Notes under the pieces: generated by a model | The model's input: the letters and a program-made list of their open reading frames with translations, nothing else | What the model was told of the DNA's origin: nothing | Database searches by the model: none | Program-made: the position numbers and the translations under genes | Assembly: GCA_003485325.1 (NCBI GenBank) | Contig: DMZI01000026.1 | Location: forward strand, 1-26,968 | DNA from: Desulfotomaculum sp. | Lineage (GTDB): Bacteria; Bacillota; Desulfotomaculia; Desulfotomaculales; Nap2-2B | DNA: 26,968 nt | Reading direction: 5' to 3' | Shown here: positions 1 through 8,528 of the stretch, piece by piece | Position numbering within the stretch: position 1 is the stretch's first letter | Layout of the letters: the number at the start of each line of letters is the position of its first letter

Positions 1-190
1 AACTCGTTCACCCTCGGGCTCGGTAAAACTCGGCGCCATGCGCCTCAAACAGTTACCTCGCTTTACCTCGGGTTCACTCGTTCTTCGAATGAAGGCTCAA
101 AATCGCACTTAAGGCATTGCCCTCCCTTTGCTGATGAATTTTCATCCTCCTGCTGGTGTCACTTTAGCGGCATGGATGTCTATCCTGAAA
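1..190. repeat. Intergenic repeat family R1, copy A (left edge cut by window)
   Basis: Positions 1 to about 190 align nearly base for base with 2453 to about 2636. The shared part includes CTCGGGCTCGGTAAAACTCG, the block around GGCGCCATGCGCCTC and GAATGAAGGCTCAAAATCGC. No credible reading frame runs through it. It begins inside the repeat, so the full left boundary lies outside the window. Function unknown. Confidence 0.8.
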
Positions 191-216
191 AAACTTTTCA
201 CGCTAAACCTTTGGCA

Positions 217-765
217 AGGTATTGTCACCGCTCACTCCGATGCTTAAGCACCGACAGCAGCACGGCTTTCTTCGGACCGGACTAGCGGCGCTGCAAAGGC
301 GGCATATGAATAATTAACAACATTGCCCTTTTAACTTTGGCATTAAGACTGCTTTTTCTATCAGCTTTGGAGAGCCGCTGGTTTCGCACCTTAAGTCCGG
401 TTACCCTCGCTTCGCCGGCTGCTGTTACCGGCGCTCCGCAAGTCGTTCGCTGTTGACAACACCTTGCCCTTTGGAAGGTTTGATTGAAGAATGCTTACCT
501 ACCTACAAAATAGGACGCCGTTATTCATAAGTGAGCGATTTTGCGAAGTGCCGCTGCAGTGACCGGCGCAGCTTCGGCAGCAGGGCCGCGATGCGAAACC
601 AGCGACACACTAGCAGTATTTTAAATGGTAAAAGAGTTAATTCCAGTCTATAGTATTTTTTATCTATTGCCTGTCATGCCGCCTTTGCAGCATCGCTTGG
701 CCCTGTCCGAAGCAAGCCGATAGGCGGTGCCGGCACGAAGCATTTAGCGAACGGTGAATACGGCG
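217..765. repeat. Large imperfect inverted repeat (family R2), about 550 bp quasi-palindrome
   Basis: CTGCAAAGGCGGCAT at 291-305 is mirrored by ATGCCGCCTTTGCAG at 676-690. Inside these, CGCTGGTTTCGCA near 376-388 is mirrored by TGCGAAACCAGCG near 595-607. Outside, CGGCTTTCTTCGGAC near 263-277 is mirrored by GTCCGAAGCAAGCCG near 706-720. The similarity thins out near 217 and 765. No transposase gene is present. It looks like a decayed non-autonomous element or two repeat copies inserted head to head. Apart from R1 and R2, I see no gene in 1-879. Confidence 0.7.
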
Positions 766-794
766 GCCTGCTCTATTTAAGAAATTGACTTGCA

Positions 795-895
795 TTAGGA
801 AGATCAACTGCTAACCGTACTTATGTTTGCATGGCACAAAATCGCACTTGAGGCATTGCCCTTTCTTATTTATGAATTTTCATCCTTTCCGTTCC
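795..895. repeat. Repeat family R1, copy B (internally deleted)
   Basis: The start (GCATTAGGAAGATCAACTG) resembles 2399-2417. The sequence then jumps to the far end of the family (ACAAAATCGCACTTGAGGCA, then TGAATTTTCATCC), lacking roughly 100 bp present in copy C. The copy runs over the 3' end of the ammonia-lyase gene and contains its stop codon at 880-882. Confidence 0.65.
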
Positions 896-2364
896 TCAGC
901 GCCTTTTTTGAACTTGAAGAAACGGGCTCCAGCCACCCCTGGAGTAGTCAATTCTTCAGGATGAACAATGGCTTCAATCTCTTCCCTGGAAAAAAGCCCA
1001 TCTTCAATCATCAGTTCAGTAACCGGTTTTTGGAGTTCGATTGCCCGGTGGACGATCTCACTTGCTTTTTCATAGCCCAGGTAGGGGGCAAATGCGGTTA
1101 TGACGGCGTTGCTTCCATCTAAAAGCTCGCGGCACCGTCCGGCGTTAGCTGTAATGCCCCGTATGCACTTGATGTTAAGAAGCTTTGCGGCGTTGATCAG
1201 CATGGTTAAAGACTGCAGCAGGTTATAGGAAATGAGCGGAAGAAAAGCATTCAGCTCAAGTTGTCCGGAGGCGGCGGCAAGGTTTACACACAAATCACCG
1301 GCAATAACCTGAAAAGCAACCTGAGTGGTCATTTCAGGGATTACGGGGTTGATCTTGCCTGGCATAATTGATGAACCAGACTGAACTTCCGGCAGTTTCA
1401 ACTCGCTGAAGCCCGCCCGCGGTCCCGAGGAGAGAAGGCGTAAATCCCCGCAAATTTTGGCAAGATTAACTGCGACCGCCTTGATGAAGCCGGAAACTTC
1501 TACGAAAACATCTGCGTTTTGAGTGGCTTCAAAGGGATTTTCAGCGCGGGCCAGGCCAAATCCCGTCAAATCTCGAAGGATCTCGATCACCCGGAATATG
1601 TACCGCCGGTTGGCGTTTAAACCCGTACCTACAGCAGTGCCTCCCAGATTGACCTGACGAAGTCTTTCTTCTGCTTTGTAAAGCCGCCACCAGTCGCGGG
1701 CAACTGCTTCGGCCCAGGCGCCAAACTCCTGTCCCAGTGTGACTGGTACCGCATCTTGCAGTTCTGTGCGTCCAATCTTCAGCACAGCGTTAAATTCTTT
1801 TTCTTTCGTCTGCAGCGCATCCTGCAGACCTGCCAGTGAAGATGAAAGCTCCCGGACAAGTTTGATGGCCGCTATGCGCAGCGCTGTCGGGTAGACGTCA
1901 TTGGTTGACTGTCCGAGGTTAACATGGTCGAGGGGGTGTACGATAAGGTAATTACCCTTTTCCCCTCCGAGGATTCCAATAGCCCGGTTGGCAATAACTT
2001 CGTTGACATTCATATTGGTTGAGGTTCCGGCTCCGCCCTGAAAAGCGTCAGTGACCATCCAACTGATCAACCGCCCGGCGGCAAGCTCATCCGCGGCCTG
2101 AACAATTGCCGGGCCGCGCCTTTCATCGAGCAGGCCTGTTTCCATATTGGCCAGCGCTGCCGCTTTTTTTACCAGAGCCATTGCAAAAATAAGTTCCGGA
2201 TGAACACCGATCCCGGAAACTGAAAAGTTTTCCTGAGCCCGCAAAGTATGAATTCCGAAATAAGCTCCGGCCGGAACCGATCTTTCTCCGAGCAGGTCTT
2301 TTTCTATGCGCGTTCCGGTTGAATCAATCTCTCCAAGCATAGCGTCGGTCAACATTATTATCAA
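880..2364 (-). CDS. aspA: Aspartate ammonia-lyase (aspartase/fumarase superfamily) at the end of the hydrogenase locus
   Basis: This 494-residue protein of the aspartase/class II fumarase family should convert L-aspartate reversibly to fumarate and ammonia. Visible family signatures are TNDVYPT in the middle, GTGLNAN, and the catalytic-loop signature SGSSIMPGKINPVIPE. Length is normal for AspA. The first possible start is a TTG at 2364, five bases after GGAGG; an ATG at 2355 is the alternative with a long spacing of 14. It lies downstream of the TM1266-type regulator gene but behind a strong terminator and a repeat copy, so it probably has its own promoter or depends on read-through. AspA genes are, as I recall, often found with [FeFe]-hydrogenase maturation genes, which supports aspartase over fumarase. 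Class II fumarase remains possible, as the two are hard to separate by motif. Confidence 0.88.
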   Translation of the reverse strand: MIIMLTDAMLGEIDSTGTRIEKDLLGERSVPAGAYFGIHTLRAQENFSVSGIGVHPELIFAMALVKKAAALANMETGLLDERRGPAIVQAADELAAGRLISWMVTDAFQGGAGTSTNMNVNEVIANRAIGILGGEKGNYLIVHPLDHVNLGQSTNDVYPTALRIAAIKLVRELSSSLAGLQDALQTKEKEFNAVLKIGRTELQDAVPVTLGQEFGAWAEAVARDWWRLYKAEERLRQVNLGGTAVGTGLNANRRYIFRVIEILRDLTGFGLARAENPFEATQNADVFVEVSGFIKAVAVNLAKICGDLRLLSSGPRAGFSELKLPEVQSGSSIMPGKINPVIPEMTTQVAFQVIAGDLCVNLAAASGQLELNAFLPLISYNLLQSLTMLINAAKLLNIKCIRGITANAGRCRELLDGSNAVITAFAPYLGYEKASEIVHRAIELQKPVTELMIEDGLFSREEIEAIVHPEELTTPGVAGARFFKFKKGAEERKG

Positions 2365-2389
2365 AGATACCTCCTTTAACTATCCTGAA

Positions 2390-2640
2390 AATCAACTTGC
2401 ATTAAGGAGGACAACTGCCTACGTGCTCATGTTCGCCTCTTATACTTGTACGAACTCGTTTACCCTCGGGCTCGGTAAAACTCGGCGCCATGCGCCTCAA
2501 ACAATTCCCTCGCTTATCCTCGGGCTCACTTGTTCTTTGAATGAAGGCTCAAAATCGCACTTAAGACATTGACCTCCCTTTATTGATAAATTCTTATCCT
2601 TTAAGCTGGCGCTGCATTAGCAGCACTGGGGTCTATCAGG
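2390..2640. repeat. Repeat family R1, copy C, in the 5' region of aspA
   Basis: 2453-2636 aligns with window positions 1-190, and 2396-2440 aligns with the start of copy B near 795. The gene-free stretch 2365-2767 holds this repeat plus a terminator. The aspA promoter, if separate, must lie in or beside the repeat. No start of another gene is visible. Confidence 0.8.
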
Positions 2641-2649
2641 AATAGTTAC

Positions 2650-2682
2650 ATAAAAAAGCCCACTTCTGCAAAAAGTGGACTT
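2650..2682 (-). terminator. Rho-independent terminator after the TM1266-type regulator
   Basis: On the minus strand a 10-bp stem (AAGTCCACTT with AAGTGGGCTT, one G-T pair) with a 7-base loop is followed by a T run (plus-strand A run at 2652-2657). It ends transcription coming from the regulator gene and separates it from aspA. Confidence 0.88.
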
Positions 2683-2767
2683 GGTCAGGCATTTACGCAG
2701 GTCCTTGATTGCAGGAAAACTCCCTTTTCGCAGACGCTTAAACGTATTAAGTTAAGTTGAAAATAAA

Positions 2768-3019
2768 TTATTTGCTACAGATGACTGATTTTACCTCGAC
2801 TTCTTTAATGCTGCCCAGTTTGCCCGTTAAAGCGCCGATTTGATCAGTATCGCCTTCAAAAGTAAGGGAAATAACAGAAATATTTCTTTCCCGGTATGGT
2901 ATACCCATTCTTCCAATAATAATGTCGGCGTATTCGCTCAGGATACCATTCACCTTAGGAGCTGCAGTTTCCCGGTCGTTAATCACGATACCAATTACAC
3001 CGATCCTTTTTTCTTTCAC
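2768..3019 (-). CDS. TM1266-family iron-only hydrogenase system regulator (small ACT/NikR-like domain)
   Basis: This 83-residue single-domain protein begins MKEKRIGVIGIVINDRE. It has the ferredoxin-fold ACT/NikR-C-like pattern of the TM1266 family (TIGR03959), found beside [FeFe]-hydrogenase genes and presumed regulatory. No DNA-binding domain is visible. I chose the GTG start at 3019 because GGAGG sits 7 bases before it and the conserved domain starts there; an upstream ATG at 3037 has no ribosome site. A strong terminator lies only about 25 bases upstream and another follows the gene, so this small gene is insulated from both hydA and aspA, or expressed only on read-through. Its ligand and target are unknown. 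Confidence 0.82.
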   Translation of the reverse strand: MKEKRIGVIGIVINDRETAAPKVNGILSEYADIIIGRMGIPYRERNISVISLTFEGDTDQIGALTGKLGSIKEVEVKSVICSK

Positions 3020-3043
3020 TTCTATTCCTCCAGTCATAGATTT

Positions 3044-3081
3044 ATAAAAAAATCTACTTTCCTCCAGGGGAAAGTAGATTT
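3044..3081 (-). terminator. Strong terminator between the second hydA and the regulator gene
   Basis: A perfect 13-bp stem (AAATCTACTTTCC at 3050-3062 with GGAAAGTAGATTT at 3069-3081) and a 6-base loop are followed on the minus strand by a T7 run. It should end the main hydrogenase transcript after hydA. Because the regulator's ribosome site begins almost immediately after, it could also act as an attenuator. Confidence 0.9.
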
Positions 3082-3160
3082 AATAACTACAGACCCCTTG
3101 GCTTCAGGTTACTTCCTTGTTCTCAGGGTTTTGTCAAATTATCCTTGAGGATTTATAAAC

Positions 3161-4885
3161 TTAGTCTTTGTAAACTCCCCGTGCTGTATACCTGGTATGG
3201 AGAAGGTGATGTGACTTTTCTCCCAGGGGCGTGTCCAGGAACTCTTCGTAAATCTTTGTTATTGAAGGGTTCTGATGGGATTTGCGAAGCCCAAGGTCTC
3301 TGTCTTCCTGGTACAGAGCTTCCGCTCTTAACCTTCTGATTTCATTATTTACCGGAATGGGCTGTCCGCCGCCGCTGACACAGCCGCCGGGGCAGGCCAT
3401 AATCTCAATAAAGTGGTACTGGGCTCCCGCCTTAATGCTTTCAAGCAGCTTTCTCGCATTTCCCAAGCCATGCGCTACGGCGACTTTGACATCTCCGATT
3501 CCTTCTACCGGTATAGTGGCTTCCTTTATTCCCTGAAGACCCCTGACAGCCGTAAATTCCACATTGTCCAGGGTCTTTCCGGTTACTACTTCGTAGACGG
3601 TCCTCAGGGCAGCTTCCATTACGCCGCCTGTGGCGCCAAAAATGGTGGCGGCGCCGGTATATTCTCCCAACGGGTCATCATAGGAACCGTTTTCCAGGCT
3701 GGCGAAGTCTATGCCGGCCTGTTTGATCATCTTGGCCAGTTCCCTGGTTGTAAGAACATAGTCAACGTCCTTATAACCGCTGTCATTCATTTCAGGCCGG
3801 TTGCATTCGAATTTCTTGGCAGTGCAGGGCATTACGGATACTACCACCATATCTTTCGGGTCTATACCCGCTTTTTGGGCGTAATATGTTTTAGTAAGCG
3901 CGCCGAGCATCTGGTGCGGGGACTTACAGGTCGAAAGGTGGGGAAGCATTTCGGGATAGAAATGTTCGATAAATTTAATCCAGCCGGGGCTGCAGCTGGT
4001 TATTAACGGGAGCACCCCTCCCTCTTTGACCCTTTTTAAAAGCTCATTGCCCTCTTCAATGATGGTCAAGTCGGCGGCGAAGTTTGTGTCAAAAACAAGG
4101 TCAAAGCCCAGTTTCCTTGCTGCCGCCAGCATTTTCCCGGTAACCAGGGCGCCCGGGGCAAAGCCGAATTCTTCTCCCAAGGCTGCCCTTACCGCCGGCG
4201 CGTCCTGAATGGCCACAATCTTTGTCGGATCGGCCAGAGCTTCCCATACCTCTTCGATGTTTTCTTTCTCAGTGATTGCTCCCACAGGGCAGACAACGGA
4301 ACATTGCCCGCACATAGCGCAGGCAACGTCATTTAAGCTGGCGTCAAAGGCAGGTTCAACCCTTGTCTCAAATCCCCGGCCTTGTGTAAAAATGGCGCTC
4401 ACGCCTTGAATTTCTTTGCAGACCGTCACGCACCTGCGGCATAGGATACATTTGTTCTGGTTCCTTCTTATTGAAGGCGAGAGGTCGTCAATACGGCCCT
4501 CGCTTTGTTCGCCGATGAATCTTACTTCCCTGATTCCCAGTTCTTCGGCTAAACTCTGCAGTTCGCAATTGAGGTTGCGGGCGCAGGCCAGGCATTCCAT
4601 GGGATGGTTGGAAATAAGCATTTCTACTGCAAATTTTCTGGCTTTTCTTACTCTGTCATTGTTCGTATGCACGACAAGCCCTTCGCTTGCCGGGAAGACG
4701 CAGGACGCCTGCAAGTTGCGGTTACCTTCAATTTCCACCAGACACACCCTGCAGGCTCCGATAGCCTGGACTTCCGCTAAGTAACAAAGCGTAGGGATAT
4801 GGATGTCGGCCTTTTGAGCGGCTTCCAGTATTGTCGCGCCATCCTCGACCTGCACTTTTTGGCCATTTATGGTTAAGTTAATCAT
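3161..4885 (-). CDS. hydA: [FeFe]-hydrogenase catalytic subunit HydA (HndD-like), copy 1
   Basis: This 574-residue cytoplasmic [FeFe]-hydrogenase produces or uses H2 at the H-cluster. In order it has a plant-type [2Fe-2S] domain (Cys34, 45, 48, 62), a His-Cys [4Fe-4S] site (His94, Cys98, 101, 107), and a two-cluster ferredoxin domain (Cys146/149/152/156 and 189/192/195/199). The H-cluster domain follows with L1 TSCSPGW (296-302), L2 MPCTAKKFE (352-360) and L3 MACPGGCVSGGGQP (496-509), then a C-terminal small-subunit-like segment. There is no signal peptide or twin-arginine motif. It follows the HydB-GltD gene by 37 bases and is last in the main transcript. Length and order match the catalytic subunit of multimeric NAD(P)H-linked enzymes such as HndD. 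L1 has Ser where the classical motif has a second Cys. Confidence 0.94.
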   Translation of the reverse strand: MINLTINGQKVQVEDGATILEAAQKADIHIPTLCYLAEVQAIGACRVCLVEIEGNRNLQASCVFPASEGLVVHTNNDRVRKARKFAVEMLISNHPMECLACARNLNCELQSLAEELGIREVRFIGEQSEGRIDDLSPSIRRNQNKCILCRRCVTVCKEIQGVSAIFTQGRGFETRVEPAFDASLNDVACAMCGQCSVVCPVGAITEKENIEEVWEALADPTKIVAIQDAPAVRAALGEEFGFAPGALVTGKMLAAARKLGFDLVFDTNFAADLTIIEEGNELLKRVKEGGVLPLITSCSPGWIKFIEHFYPEMLPHLSTCKSPHQMLGALTKTYYAQKAGIDPKDMVVVSVMPCTAKKFECNRPEMNDSGYKDVDYVLTTRELAKMIKQAGIDFASLENGSYDDPLGEYTGAATIFGATGGVMEAALRTVYEVVTGKTLDNVEFTAVRGLQGIKEATIPVEGIGDVKVAVAHGLGNARKLLESIKAGAQYHFIEIMACPGGCVSGGGQPIPVNNEIRRLRAEALYQEDRDLGLRKSHQNPSITKIYEEFLDTPLGEKSHHLLHTRYTARGVYKD

Positions 4886-4922
4886 CCCGGGTGTTCACGC
4901 TCCTTGTTTCGTATTTGGAAAT

Positions 4923-7900
4923 CTATTCTTCATCCCGCCGGTAGCAATGCAGGCATCTTTTGGCTTCTTCAATTGCCATTTGGACAGGATAAGCGAGAAC
5001 AACTTCATTGAAGTTGTCGATTCTTTCTGTTACCGCTATTTGCGGGCTCTCGATTCTTTCCATTTCCTTCTGGTACGCTTCTTCATTATAGGTAACGGCC
5101 ATCTTGATCAGTTCATCATGGTAAGCGTCTTTAAAGGTTCCGTCTCCGCCGAGGAACTTGTCGATGGAAAGAGCCGCCTTTTTGCCGTCTGCTATAGCCT
5201 CCACGACTGTCGCCGGTCCTCTTACATTATCGCCGGCTGCAAAAATGCCCTCTTTGGATGTTGCCAGGTTCGTGTCGACATCAAAGGTACCGCTCTTGGT
5301 GACCTGAATCCCGTCGCCGCCCAGGCAGCTTAAATCCGGCGCCTGTCCGATAGCGGCGATTACCATATCTGCCGCCAGAGTAAACTCGGAGCCCGGTATA
5401 GCCTCCGGTCTGCGGCGCCCGCTGTTATCGAACTTGCCCAAAGACATGCGTGCACATTCAATCCCGGTTACTTTCCCGTTTTCACTGATTATTCTAGCCG
5501 GAGCGACCAGGGTTTGAATCCTGATGCCTTCTTTTTCAGCGTCGATGATCTCTTCCTCGTTAGCCGGCATATCTTCTTTTTCTCTGCGATAGAGGATGGT
5601 AACGTCCTTGGCGCCAAGTCTTAAGGCAGATCTGGCTGCGTCTATGGCTACATTACCTCCGCCGATAACAGCTATATTTCCATCTGCTTGAACAGCTTTC
5701 TTCAAGTTAAGATCGCGCAGGAAAGTTACGCCGTCAACAGCGCCCTGTGCATCCTCGCCCAGGACACCCAGTTTTTGTCCCTTGTGCGCTCCGGTAGCCA
5801 TAAGGATGGCCTTAAAGCCCTGGGCAAAAAGCTGCTCCGTAGTTATATCCTTGCCTAAAGATGTATTCAGTTTAATTTCTACGCCCAAATCAGTAATTGC
5901 CTTGATCTCCGTATTCAGGATATCCTTGGGCAGCCTGTATTCGGGAATTCCGACAGCCAGCATACCGCCCGCTACGGGCAGGGCATCAAAGACGGTCGTC
6001 TTGTATCCCTTACGGGCCAGGAAATAAGCTGCGGTAAGGCCGGCCGGGCCTGCGCCGATAATGGCGACCTTATCATCCTTGGGTTCAGCCACCGGGGGAC
6101 GGTAGGGGTTACCGGAGTTCATATCCTGATCGGCTGCAAACCTCTTCAAAGCGCAAATAGCTACCGCTTTGTCCAGCTGGTTCCGCCGGCACTTATTCTC
6201 GCAGGGATGCACGCAGACACGCCCACAGACAGCCGGGAAGGGGTTGGCCTCTTTAATCAGGGCAATTGCTTCTTTAAATTTTCCTTCACTGATCAGTGTA
6301 ACGTAACCCCAGGCGTTCTGGTCCGCCGGACAGGCATTTTGACACGGCGCGTCAAACAGGGATGAGCAAACGCCTGCGCGGCAGTAACCGTCTCTGATAT
6401 GTTCAAGATACTCGTATTTAAAAAATCTCAAAGTCGAGAGCACCGGGTTCGGCGCCGTCTGTCCCAAACCACACAGGGCCGAATCTTTAATGCGGGTGCA
6501 GAGCTCGATCAACCGGTCAATATCTTCCTCTTCACCTTTTCCCTGAGTGATGCGCTGCAGGATTTCTAAAATTCTCTTTGTTCCAATCCGGCAGGGAGGA
6601 CATTTGCCGCATGACTCGTCCTGGATAAAATCCATGAAGAACCTGGCGAAGTCCACCATACAGGTATCTTCGTCAGTGATGATCAGTCCTCCTGAACCGA
6701 CGATGGCTCCTATTTCAGCCACTGACTCATAATCTATGGGAATATTCAAATGCTGCACCGGGATGCAGCCCCCGGAAGGACCGCCTATTTGGGCCGCCTT
6801 GAATTTTTTCTTATTCTTGATTCCGCCGCCTATATCATAGACGATATCACCCAGGCTGGTACCCATGGGAACTTCTACCAGTCCGGTGTTGTTTACGTTT
6901 CCGGCCAGTGCAAATACTTTGGTCCCTTTGCTCTTTTCTGTGCCGAAACTGGCGAACCAATCCGCTCCATTCAGGATAATGGCCGCTATGTTGGCGTATG
7001 TCTCAACATTGTTAAGCAAAGTCGGTGAATTGAAAAGGCCTTTTACGGCAGGGAAAGGAGGCCTTGGCCTGGGCTCGCCCCTTTTACCTTCTATAGAAGT
7101 CATCAGGGCGGTTTCTTCTCCGCAAACAAAAGCTCCCGCCCCAATCCTGATATCTATATCAAAGTCAAAGCCCTTATCAAAGATATTTTTCCCCAGGAAA
7201 TTATTTTCCCTGGCCTGCTTAATTGCCCACGTCAGCCGTTCGATGGCGAGGGGATACTCGGCCCTGACGTAGACATAACCCTGCTTGGCCCCGATTGTGT
7301 AGCCGGCAATGGCCATTGCTTCAATAACACTGTGCGGGTCGCCTTCCAGGACACTGCGGTCCATGAATGCGCCCGGGTCGCCTTCGTCAGCGTTGCAGAC
7401 TACGTATTTGGTATCTCCGATGGCCTGGTTGGTGAACTTCCACTTCATGCCCGTCGTAAAACCTGCTCCTCCACGGCCCCTTAAACCGGATTTAACTATC
7501 GTGTCGATTACTTCCTCCTGTGTCATGGAGGTGAGCGCTTTGTTCAGCGCTTTGTAACCGTCATGCGCAATATAGTCCTGTATGTTCATAGGGTCGATGA
7601 TTCCGCAGTTCCTCAGGACAATCTTCTGCTGGTTTTTGAAGAAACTTATATCCTTTAAATAAGGAACAGACTCGGAAGTAGCCGGGTCCTGATAAAGCAA
7701 ACGTTCTACAATTTTCCCCTTGAGGAGGTGTTCCACAACGATATCTTCCGCATCATCCGGGGTCAGTTTCTGATAAAAAACGCCTTCCGGATAAACCAGC
7801 GCAAGAGGACCAATAACACAGGAGCCGACACAACCTGTCTCAATTATCTTAACTTCATTTTGCAAACCGTGTTCGTTAATCTTGGCAACAATAGCGTCTC

Positions 7901-7970
7901 TTATTTCCCGGCAACCCGATGAAACACAGGCTGCGCCGGCGCAAACAAGAAGTTGAGCGCGCCACTCCAT
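4923..7970 (-). CDS. hydB: HydB-GltD fusion: NuoF-like NADH/FMN subunit joined to a glutamate-synthase-small-subunit-like FAD oxidoreductase
   Basis: This is a 1015-residue fusion. Residues 1-95 form a thioredoxin-like [2Fe-2S] domain. The NuoF module follows, with FMN loop GRGGAGFTTG (165-174), NADEGDPG (193-200), and the [4Fe-4S] motif ESCGKCPPC (452-460) plus Cys500. From about residue 530 it continues as a GltD-like module: eight cysteines typical of the N-terminal two-cluster domain (530, 535, 543, 547, 582, 586, 590, 594), an FAD site GAGPAG (639-644), and a second dinucleotide site with GGGNVA (770-775) and YRRE (794-797), the pattern linked to NADPH. The ATG at 7970 has GGAGG 7 bases upstream. 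Classical HydB ends with ferredoxin clusters instead. I infer an enzyme able to exchange electrons with NADH and probably NADPH as well as H2. Confidence 0.92.
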   Translation of the reverse strand: MEWRAQLLVCAGAACVSSGCREIRDAIVAKINEHGLQNEVKIIETGCVGSCVIGPLALVYPEGVFYQKLTPDDAEDIVVEHLLKGKIVERLLYQDPATSESVPYLKDISFFKNQQKIVLRNCGIIDPMNIQDYIAHDGYKALNKALTSMTQEEVIDTIVKSGLRGRGGAGFTTGMKWKFTNQAIGDTKYVVCNADEGDPGAFMDRSVLEGDPHSVIEAMAIAGYTIGAKQGYVYVRAEYPLAIERLTWAIKQARENNFLGKNIFDKGFDFDIDIRIGAGAFVCGEETALMTSIEGKRGEPRPRPPFPAVKGLFNSPTLLNNVETYANIAAIILNGADWFASFGTEKSKGTKVFALAGNVNNTGLVEVPMGTSLGDIVYDIGGGIKNKKKFKAAQIGGPSGGCIPVQHLNIPIDYESVAEIGAIVGSGGLIITDEDTCMVDFARFFMDFIQDESCGKCPPCRIGTKRILEILQRITQGKGEEEDIDRLIELCTRIKDSALCGLGQTAPNPVLSTLRFFKYEYLEHIRDGYCRAGVCSSLFDAPCQNACPADQNAWGYVTLISEGKFKEAIALIKEANPFPAVCGRVCVHPCENKCRRNQLDKAVAICALKRFAADQDMNSGNPYRPPVAEPKDDKVAIIGAGPAGLTAAYFLARKGYKTTVFDALPVAGGMLAVGIPEYRLPKDILNTEIKAITDLGVEIKLNTSLGKDITTEQLFAQGFKAILMATGAHKGQKLGVLGEDAQGAVDGVTFLRDLNLKKAVQADGNIAVIGGGNVAIDAARSALRLGAKDVTILYRREKEDMPANEEEIIDAEKEGIRIQTLVAPARIISENGKVTGIECARMSLGKFDNSGRRRPEAIPGSEFTLAADMVIAAIGQAPDLSCLGGDGIQVTKSGTFDVDTNLATSKEGIFAAGDNVRGPATVVEAIADGKKAALSIDKFLGGDGTFKDAYHDELIKMAVTYNEEAYQKEMERIESPQIAVTERIDNFNEVVLAYPVQMAIEEAKRCLHCYRRDEE

Positions 7971-7983
7971 TTTTATGCCTCCT

Positions 7984-8481
7984 CTACTCGTATTTTTCAA
8001 CAATTTCCGTTAATTTAGCTGGTTTGGCCCGTGCATAGACGTCGTCGTTAATCAGCATGGCAGGAGCTAAACCACAGGCTCCAATGCACCGCACCACGTC
8101 CAGGGAATATCTCCTGTCCTCGGTGGTGCCGCCTACTTTGATGCCGAGGTCCTTCTTTATCTTTTCGATTACCCCCTGTCCGCCGCGGACGTAGCAGGCT
8201 GTTCCCAAGCAGACCCTGATGCTGTGTCTTCCCTTCGGTACCGTAGTAAAGAAGGCATAAAAGGTTATTACACCGTAGACTTCATTGAGCGAAACGTTAA
8301 GGCCCAGCGCAACTTTTTCCTGCACTTTTCTGGGCAGGTAACCGAACAGGTTTTGCGCCTTATGCAGCACCATAATCAAGTCTTCCGGTTTACCGCGGTG
8401 CTCATCAATTATTTTATCTAGTTCGGGGTATAGTTCTTCCTCGCTTTTCTGAGCACAGAGACATTGATGTTCGCCGTCCAT
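7984..8481 (-). CDS. hydC: NuoE-like [2Fe-2S] subunit of the NAD-linked hydrogenase (HydC)
   Basis: This 165-residue protein has the NuoE/HydC fold: a helical N-terminal region (about 25-75, with LPRKVQEKVALGLNVSLNEVYGV) and a thioredoxin-like [2Fe-2S] domain with cysteines in CLGTACYVRGG and CIGACGLAPAM. It passes electrons between the FMN of HydB and the hydrogenase. The start at 8481 is chosen because GGAGG lies 7 bases before it; an ATG at 8511 has no good site. It sits 13 bases before the HydB-GltD gene and 47 bases after the first hydA, so the three are co-transcribed. Confidence 0.92.
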   Translation of the reverse strand: MDGEHQCLCAQKSEEELYPELDKIIDEHRGKPEDLIMVLHKAQNLFGYLPRKVQEKVALGLNVSLNEVYGVITFYAFFTTVPKGRHSIRVCLGTACYVRGGQGVIEKIKKDLGIKVGGTTEDRRYSLDVVRCIGACGLAPAMLINDDVYARAKPAKLTEIVEKYE

Positions 8482-8528
8482 CTTTTTTCCTCCCTCTTTT
8501 CCATACAACAATTATGTTAAATTTTTAT

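Noticed and set aside
1..880. CRISPR array or tandem repeats in the gene-free left end
   Set aside because: Repeats are long, dispersed and inverted, without regular spacing of short repeats and unique spacers.
823..1122. Plus-strand frame opposite the 3' end of aspA
   Set aside because: Antisense shadow of a well conserved gene and partly within repeat R1.
3413..4006. Open frame of 197 codons on the plus strand inside hydA copy 1
   Set aside because: It runs antisense to a clear hydrogenase gene with all motifs. Composition is that of a shadow frame and no ribosome site is seen.
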